Positions 11,158-11,242 of a stretch of 11,242 nucleotides of DNA are shown in pieces. The position numbers were made by a program, and so were the translations under genes. How positions within the stretch are numbered: position 1 is the first letter of the stretch; each line of letters begins with the position of its first letter. The notes under the pieces are model-generated. The model searched no databases and was not told the DNA's origin. It saw only the letters and a list, made by a program, of their open reading frames with translations. Origin of the DNA: Baffinella frigidus (taxonomy: Eukaryota; Cryptophyceae; Cryptomonadales; Baffinellaceae); NCBI GenBank assembly GCA_026770585.1, contig MU647189.1:56233-67474 (forward strand), written 5' to 3'.

Positions 11158-11242
11158 CCCCCGGATATCCGGGGGAAATCTGGTTAGAATCCAATGCAAA
11201 TGGATGAGATTCTAGCACGAATGGTTTAGATTCTAGTACCAA
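11158..11242 (-). mobile_element. CCACTTAGCAGC-type element, reverse copy cut by window end
   Basis: On the minus strand, TACTAGAATC, CATCCATTTGCATTGGATTC and TAACC match 10935-10969 of copy 2. Its hairpin is the 18-bp palindrome CCCCCGGATATCCGGGGG (11158-11175), unlike the stems of the other two copies. The remaining terminus lies beyond the window or has been lost. Confidence 0.75.

Overview
This window looks like nuclear DNA from a eukaryote and is almost entirely non-coding repeat. I can support no protein gene, tRNA, rRNA or CRISPR array. The organism is suggested by long degenerate arrays of the TTTAGGG-type telomeric heptamer. That type is established for most plants and many green algae, and also for dinoflagellates, chromerids and some other protists. 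CA/GA microsatellites, minisatellites and many short terminal-inverted-repeat or foldback elements fit the same picture. The species cannot be named from what is visible, and longer open frames are translations of tandem repeats or foldback arms.

Layout. 281-349 is a half copy of a foldback family seen intact at 3758-3947. 361-1035 is an irregular five-copy tandem repeat holding a foldback with 35-bp perfect arms (566-667). 1081-1459 carries two short inverted-repeat elements. 1531-2234 is a duplicated block with an 11-bp two-state minisatellite and a 44-bp hairpin. 2245-3080 is a telomere-like array. 3082-4000 alternates a short shared motif with three foldback insertions. 4057-4620 is a tandem repeat with telomere-like filler. 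4631-5216 holds three more palindromic elements. 5265-6115 is nested duplications and hairpins. 6139-6393 has G-strand then C-strand telomere-like arrays, followed by a 109-bp palindrome (6416-6524). 6577-7032 is a nested inverted repeat enclosing an A/T minisatellite. 7146-8855 alternates a conserved CCGCCCCC-containing module with heptamer arrays. 8918-9582 is nested palindromes ending in a 140-bp foldback with 34-bp perfect arms and 12-bp flanking direct repeats. 9861-10182 is GA/GT microsatellite. 10366-11242 is another cluster of the same foldback families.

No genes act together here. The coherent signal is a dense community of non-autonomous hairpin-forming elements in what may be subtelomeric or interstitial-telomeric DNA. 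Several insertions can be dated by internal evidence: the uninterrupted target survives elsewhere in the window (3758-3947 against 5301-5325; 7442-7595 against 7833-7855). The most unusual pattern is that copies of one family can keep a hairpin at the same place while its stem sequence is quite different, both arms of each copy still matching each other. No transposase or other enzyme is encoded here, so whatever moves or reshapes these elements must act in trans or be host replication and repair.
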